Assembly (NCBI RefSeq): GCF_021018805.1
Contig: NC_086248.1
Location: forward strand, 27,288,922 to 27,352,921
Direction: 5' to 3'
Length of the DNA: 64,000 bases
Source: Prinia subflava
Lineage: Eukaryota > Chordata > Aves > Passeriformes > Cisticolidae
Every line of letters begins with the position of its first letter. The stretch's first letter is position 1. Under the pieces are notes generated by a model, which worked only from the letters and a program-made list of their open reading frames with translations, did no database searches and was not told where the DNA came from. Shown here piece by piece: positions 59,944 through 64,000 of the stretch. The translations under genes were made by a program, and so were the position numbers.

Positions 59944-60497
59944 TGTTAGGGTTCTGGCTTCCTTTTCTGCCAAGGTCAGGATTAATACACAGGAGTCATA
60001 GTTTCACATTCTGACTCGGTGTTTATTATTTCTTATCTATATTACAGTCTCACAAGCTGTGAGCTCTAACTACCACGTTAGAAAATGGAGGTAAAATGGA
60101 GTGCCTCTCACTCTTTCTGAGGTTATTTAAGTGATAATCACCCAAAACCAGCATGATATCTATGTTATCTGTGTTTTTGACCCAATAATGACCACCCAAG
60201 GCCCACAATGCTGACCTTTTTCACCCAGTTACAGAAAACCACCCAAAACCATGAAGAAGGTGGTGAAGAAGGAATCAGACAACAACCAAAGTCCTCCATC
60301 TTGCCCTACACATATTACTGTATACTAAAATTTTAAATTTAAATCTTTCACTCTGTGATATCACACAATAGTGTTTAAACTACACACCCACAATCTCAGT
60401 ACTATCAGTCAACTTCCACAGTTGTGGAGTGCCCTCCTGAGAGTCAGTGCTTGACAGCACAGAAAGTTCAAAACTCTCAGTTTCCAGGGTTCCAACA
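59944..60497 (-). mobile_element. Endogenous retrovirus LTR, TGTT...AACA type
   Basis: A 554-bp minus-oriented LTR. On the minus strand it starts TGTTGGAACCCTGG and ends CCAGAACCCTAACA, so the ends are imperfect inverted repeats with TG...CA termini. A poly(A) signal AATAAA lies in 'agaaataataaacaccgagtc' (plus about 60022-60030), some 80 bp before the 3' end, which fixes the orientation. No target duplication is visible: accatt on the left, atgaca on the right. This fits a provirus edge or a truncated element rather than a simple solo LTR. The diverged copy at 13930-14543 shares its block order. Confidence 0.75.
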
Positions 60498-60570
60498 ATG
60501 ACACAAGAAACCTGTGGGATTTAGGGCACGTTGTCTGCGTTTTCTGCATCTATTAATTGTTTTGCAAGCT
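60498..60570. other. Spacer between two LTRs
   Basis: A short stretch with no recognised feature. Confidence 0.5.
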
Positions 60571-60576
60571 CTTTGG
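60571..60576. other. Target-site duplication, left copy (6 bp)
   Basis: CTTTGG, directly before TGTGGGAAATGG. It is repeated exactly at 61158-61163. Confidence 0.85.
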
Positions 60577-61157
60577 TGTGGGAAATGGAGGCACAGAAAG
60601 CTCCCAGAGCCTTATGCATACAGGCTCAGAAATAGAGATGGATACAGAGTTTGATCTAAGACCTTGGAAAAGGCTTGCAGATTTGGAGCAGTAAAGTTAC
60701 ACAGACGCAAAACAAGAATGTTGGTTTGTGGTTTAATCAGAAATATGTTTTAAGCAAGCAGAAAAATGCCTTAGGTAAGTGAAAAAATATATTGAGCAAG
60801 ACAGTAGAAAATTTTTAAGTTTAGCAATAAAGCTTGTTATAGAGTTAGTAGGAAGCTTAAGATGTAGCAATGTAAGTTTGGGTAGCGTTATATGATTGAT
60901 TAAGAAAAGACACATTGCGCTAGAGCCACGTAAGGCAAAACAGTTCATGATTGGTGTAAGAAGATGCTAATGGGCTTTGTGGAAGTAGTTGATTGGCTAA
61001 TAAGCCCATATAAGGCATTGTAACTAGAATTAGAGTGGCTTCTGATGTGACGGCATTGGATGTAACAGCCTCAATGCCTCACCCTTTCATGAGATGGTTG
61101 TCGATTAAGCAATAAACCATCTTTTATGGTGTCGTCCCCATCTCTTCAATCCCAATA
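60577..61157 (+). mobile_element. Solo LTR of an ERVK-like endogenous retrovirus
   Basis: A 581-bp plus-oriented solo LTR between exact 6-bp CTTTGG duplications, the length typical of ERVK (beta-like) integration. It starts TGTGGGAAATGG and ends CCCAATA, where the expected terminal CA has probably mutated. Promoter parts are well placed: a CCAAT-box complement (gattggc, 60991-60997), TATA (tataagg, 61009-61015), and a poly(A) signal AATAAA (61111-61116). R/U5 is about 100 bp, short as in other bird beta-like LTRs. No internal genes remain. Confidence 0.87.
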
Positions 61158-61163
61158 CTTTGG
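61158..61163. other. Target-site duplication, right copy (6 bp)
   Basis: CTTTGG, identical to 60571-60576. Confidence 0.85.
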
Positions 61164-61873
61164 AAAATATTTTTTGTGTCTGTTGCAAGATAATCAGAAA
61201 TAGAAACAAAAATTTTGATATACATAGTATGATAGTCAAGATTTCCTTCCAATTCTAATCAACTATATAAAGCAAAAGGTACCAGGGAACTACAGTTTGC
61301 TCACATACTGTAACTCATAGTATTCAACTGTATTTCTTGACAGTGTAGTTAATGGCTGAGAATAAGTGACAAGTTGCCATCAAGGAGATAGATAGGTACC
61401 TAAAAGAGGATTTCACAACCCTGTTGGCTGCCTCAGTTAAGGAGTAGAAAATTAAAAGGAGCAGATTAAGCATACGTTCTACTCTTTTTCATTCCCAAGC
61501 ATCCAAATCCAGGTCAACTGGAAATTTCTTCCTCCTCTCAGCTGTAAGACACCTCAACTATAAGGCAGATAAAATGAGTATGCAAGCCTAACTTTTAAAT
61601 GCCTCAGATTGGTTTTAATTGAAGAGATTTTGACAAGTGCATAAAAACATAATCAAGTATGTGGCTATGTACAACTGAGTTTGTATGAAGCTCAGTCAAG
61701 GCATGGTTTTATAAGCTGTAGACACTGTACTGAAAGTGAAATATCTCTAAGGAGCACCTTGGACAAGTGCTTTTAATAGCATTACCAGATAAAAAATTGT
61801 CTACACTTGGGGAACAAACAAAATGCTTCTTCTTCAAAGCCCACTGGCCCATGGAGCTGCACAATGCCCATTG
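61164..61873. other. Unique non-coding sequence
   Basis: No gene or repeat is recognised between the two LTRs. The right end may belong to the following LTR. Confidence 0.45.
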
Positions 61874-62269
61874 TGTAAGAAGGAGAGCTAGAAGGCAACC
61901 AGCCCAGTTTTCTGCCGACTTTATGAGGTCAGAGTCAGTCAGCTATAACTTTGGGGTCCCCAACCACTAGGGACCACCAAAGAGACCCCCCCAGGACAGA
62001 AGAATGCATGCATAAAGAGAAGGGAAAATATGTTAATTATTTTGGGGAAATAATTATCATATGTATCTTTATTCTGGGACAATCAATGAGTATGTTTGTA
62101 AAACACAGTGTATAAGCAGAAGCTTTCCTGTTTATGGAAAGCAACTCAGCATGCACAATTTTTGGAGGAGATATCCCCTCAATAATCTGGCCAAATACAG
62201 AGTCCCTGCTTCTTAATGCTATATTGGTGTTAAAGTGTCTTGGGTTTTTTTACCACATTTTTTGTAACA
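61874..62269 (+). mobile_element. Decayed ERVL-like LTR
   Basis: Plus-oriented, recognised by a colinear block order common in bird LTRs. The blocks are: 'ggggtccccaaccactagggaccaccaaagagacccccc'; 'aaatatgttaattattttggggaaataattatcatatgtat'; 'tttattctgggacaa'; a TATA-like tataagc near 62112; 'ggaaagcaactcagcatgcacaatttttgg'; a former poly(A) signal now aatacag (62197-62203 region); 'cctgcttcttaatgctatattggtgtt'; and an end near gtaaca. The left boundary is a guess (TGTAAGAAGG at 61874). No target duplication could be confirmed. Confidence 0.6.
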
Positions 62270-62642
62270 ATATTGTAGGGATGGGTGTGACTGGATCCAT
62301 CTCCATCATAACTAAAGATAGGAGGGGAAAACACTACTGTATAGTTTTCATTCTTGTAATGATTTTTAGAAAGACCATTAAACCACATGGCACCAGTGGT
62401 GAGGCTAGAATCACCTCATTAAAACTGCAAATCAGCACTATCAGAAACTTAGGTATCTAAAACATTACAGCAACTATGGGGAGAAACTATAAAGTTGCTG
62501 CATTTTGGTGTTATATATAAGTCCTTCTGTCCATTGGCTTTGAGGTATCATTTTAGTTAGGACAGTATATAACTCAGAACCGCTGTATATTATTCTTTGA
62601 AATAACTATATGTTGCCTTTCCTCTTATTTTCTTCTTCAGCC
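62270..62642. other. Unique non-coding sequence
   Basis: No gene or repeat is recognised. The open frame that starts at 62134 begins inside the LTR and ends here; it is not a gene. Confidence 0.45.
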
Positions 62643-62806
62643 ATTGGAACAGGATTCCCAAGGAAGCAGTTGAGACACCATTCCATATTTAATTGACATG
62701 TAAATGTGACACAAGGACTTAGTTTAGCAGTGGACTTGACAATGCTGGGTTAATGGTTGGATTCAAAGGTCTTTTCTGACCTAAACGGTTCTATGATTCT
62801 ATTCTG
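62643..62806 (+). mobile_element. CR1 LINE 3' end fragment
   Basis: Plus-oriented CR1 tail. It contains 'ggaacaggattcccaaggaagcagttgagacacca', a diverged middle ('ttggacttgacaatgctgggttaatggttggattcaaaggtcttttctgacctaaacggtt') and an octamer end (ctatgattctattctg). It is 5'-truncated and non-coding. Confidence 0.9.
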
Positions 62807-64000
62807 CTCTGGATATTTCCTCTTTATACACACTTTAGACTGGCTACCACTATTTTATGGAAAATGGAAGATACATAGATGAAGTAGTAAATGGAAAGTA
62901 TGTAGATGAAACACAATGACGTGTTTGTCTGCATTCAGATCATTATATTTCCTGCAATTGCTGTTTCAGGTTTTTACAATCTAGGATCACAGATGTTGAT
63001 GTGTAGGCACTTCACATGAATCCAATAAACATTTCACCATTACAACAGAAAGAAATCATTGCTCAAGGCTGCATTTTCAATGGTCTGAGTCATCTATTTG
63101 CAAGCCAGCATGCGTGTTTCCCTTCCATGCTTTTGAAAACAAAAGGAAAAGTATTTCTAATTCTAAATGTGGTCTACATTATTTAGAAACACGGTCCTAA
63201 TGAATCTACATGTATTAAAAATAGGAGTATCTTTGTACCATAGTCTTTGGCCTTACCCCTTTCCTCCTTGCTACTGTTGTAACTACTTTATCCACTACAT
63301 CAATCACAACTAGTTATCACTTTTAGGAAGATTTGGATTATCTTCATTGGATTATCTACATTTATTTGGTCCTTTTGATGGATAAATTCAGCTGGACTAT
63401 AATATCTAAAAGCTACATTGTCCTCTTCCCACACAGACAGCAAGCAATTGGGGGTTTATTGCATGGCATATTTGTGAATGAAGGGAAAAAAATCAAACAT
63501 ACTTTGGCCTTAATACCCCCACAAAAAAGTATCTAAAATTCAACTATCTGTGACATCTACTTATAGTGGTAGTAATCACTTACTATTTTCCCTAATAACA
63601 ATGATTGAATTAACTTTTAGTTCTATATTTCTAGTATATTAAATACTTCTGTGTTGTAAAATAGATATTTATATTTTCTCATTTTGCAGTCTGTGTGAAA
63701 ACAAAACTTCCCATTATAGTTTCACATTAGTGTATTCTCTAATTTTTAATCTTCACTGGTGCTGAAGGCAGAAGAATACATTAGGCTGACGAGAGAGGAA
63801 TTAGGATCACATGTTTTGCAGTAATGAGGATTTAGACCAGCTTATATTTGGCTTGAAGTGGTATTTCTTTAGTCCGGCTTTATTTTATCCATGGACTTTA
63901 TATCACTTGCAGATGTATGTAGTATTATAACCTTTTTTTTTTTCTTCTTCTTTCTAATTTAGAATCCCCCTGAAATTCTGCCATTAAGATATGGAATATA
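62807..64000. other. Unique AT-rich non-coding sequence
   Basis: No gene or repeat family is recognised. An imperfect local duplication, (t/c)ggaa(a)...tagatgaa, lies at about 62860-62912, and a T tract at about 63931-63942. Confidence 0.45.

Noticed and set aside
1..64000. CRISPR arrays, operons, toxin-antitoxin or phage modules
   Set aside because: No spaced identical repeats, ribosome-binding sites or dense coding. Sequence features are those of bird nuclear DNA.

Overview
This is vertebrate nuclear DNA, most likely from a bird and probably a songbird. It is AT-rich, has no operon-like gene packing, and carries many decayed CR1 LINE fragments with the avian CR1 signatures: 3' ends built on an ATTCTATG-type octamer, the phrase 'ttggactagatgatctttaaaggtc', and reverse-transcriptase palm remnants. 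It also carries several solo LTRs of bird endogenous retroviruses. No prokaryotic, plasmid or phage feature is visible. I found no intact protein-coding gene, tRNA, rRNA or recognisable exon. The long open frames are either simple-repeat artefacts or retroelement debris, so the window is intergenic or deep intronic.

Layout. 0-10.6 kb: mostly unique AT-rich DNA with three A-rich compound simple repeats and one CR1 tail (6.36-6.43 kb). 10.6-18.7 kb: two solo LTRs of related ERVL-like type in opposite orientation (10643-11414 plus, 18054-18670 minus), each with an exact 5-bp target-site duplication, plus a decayed LTR of another family at about 13.93-14.54 kb and a CR1 tail at 17.1-17.4 kb. 20.2-20.8 kb: minus-strand CR1 reverse-transcriptase remnant. 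22.7-23.1 kb: an older CR1/L3-like remnant. 28.8-30.4 kb: a pile-up of CR1 pieces in both orientations, one split by a 435-bp LTR. 30.7-40.9 kb: a long repeat-poor stretch. 40.9-45.6 kb: three decayed LTR pieces of ERVK-like bird families in mixed orientation. 46.8 and 52.7 kb: CR1 tails. 48.6-49.0 kb: a CT/CTTT microsatellite. 56.86-58.02 kb: a pyrimidine-only satellite of about 1.15 kb in four homogeneous blocks. 59.9-62.8 kb: three LTRs (one beside a primer-binding-site-like sequence, one with an exact 6-bp target duplication) and a CR1 tail.

Nothing here works together as a pathway. The window is a record of insertion, recombination to solo LTRs, decay and simple-repeat expansion. The most notable items are the block-structured pentamer satellite, the two LTRs that share U3 but differ in R/U5, the split CR1, the LTR next to a tRNA 3'-end-like sequence, and a decayed LTR still carrying a 136-codon open frame with 15-residue repeats. 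Family names rest on recognition of sequence motifs, not on database searches.
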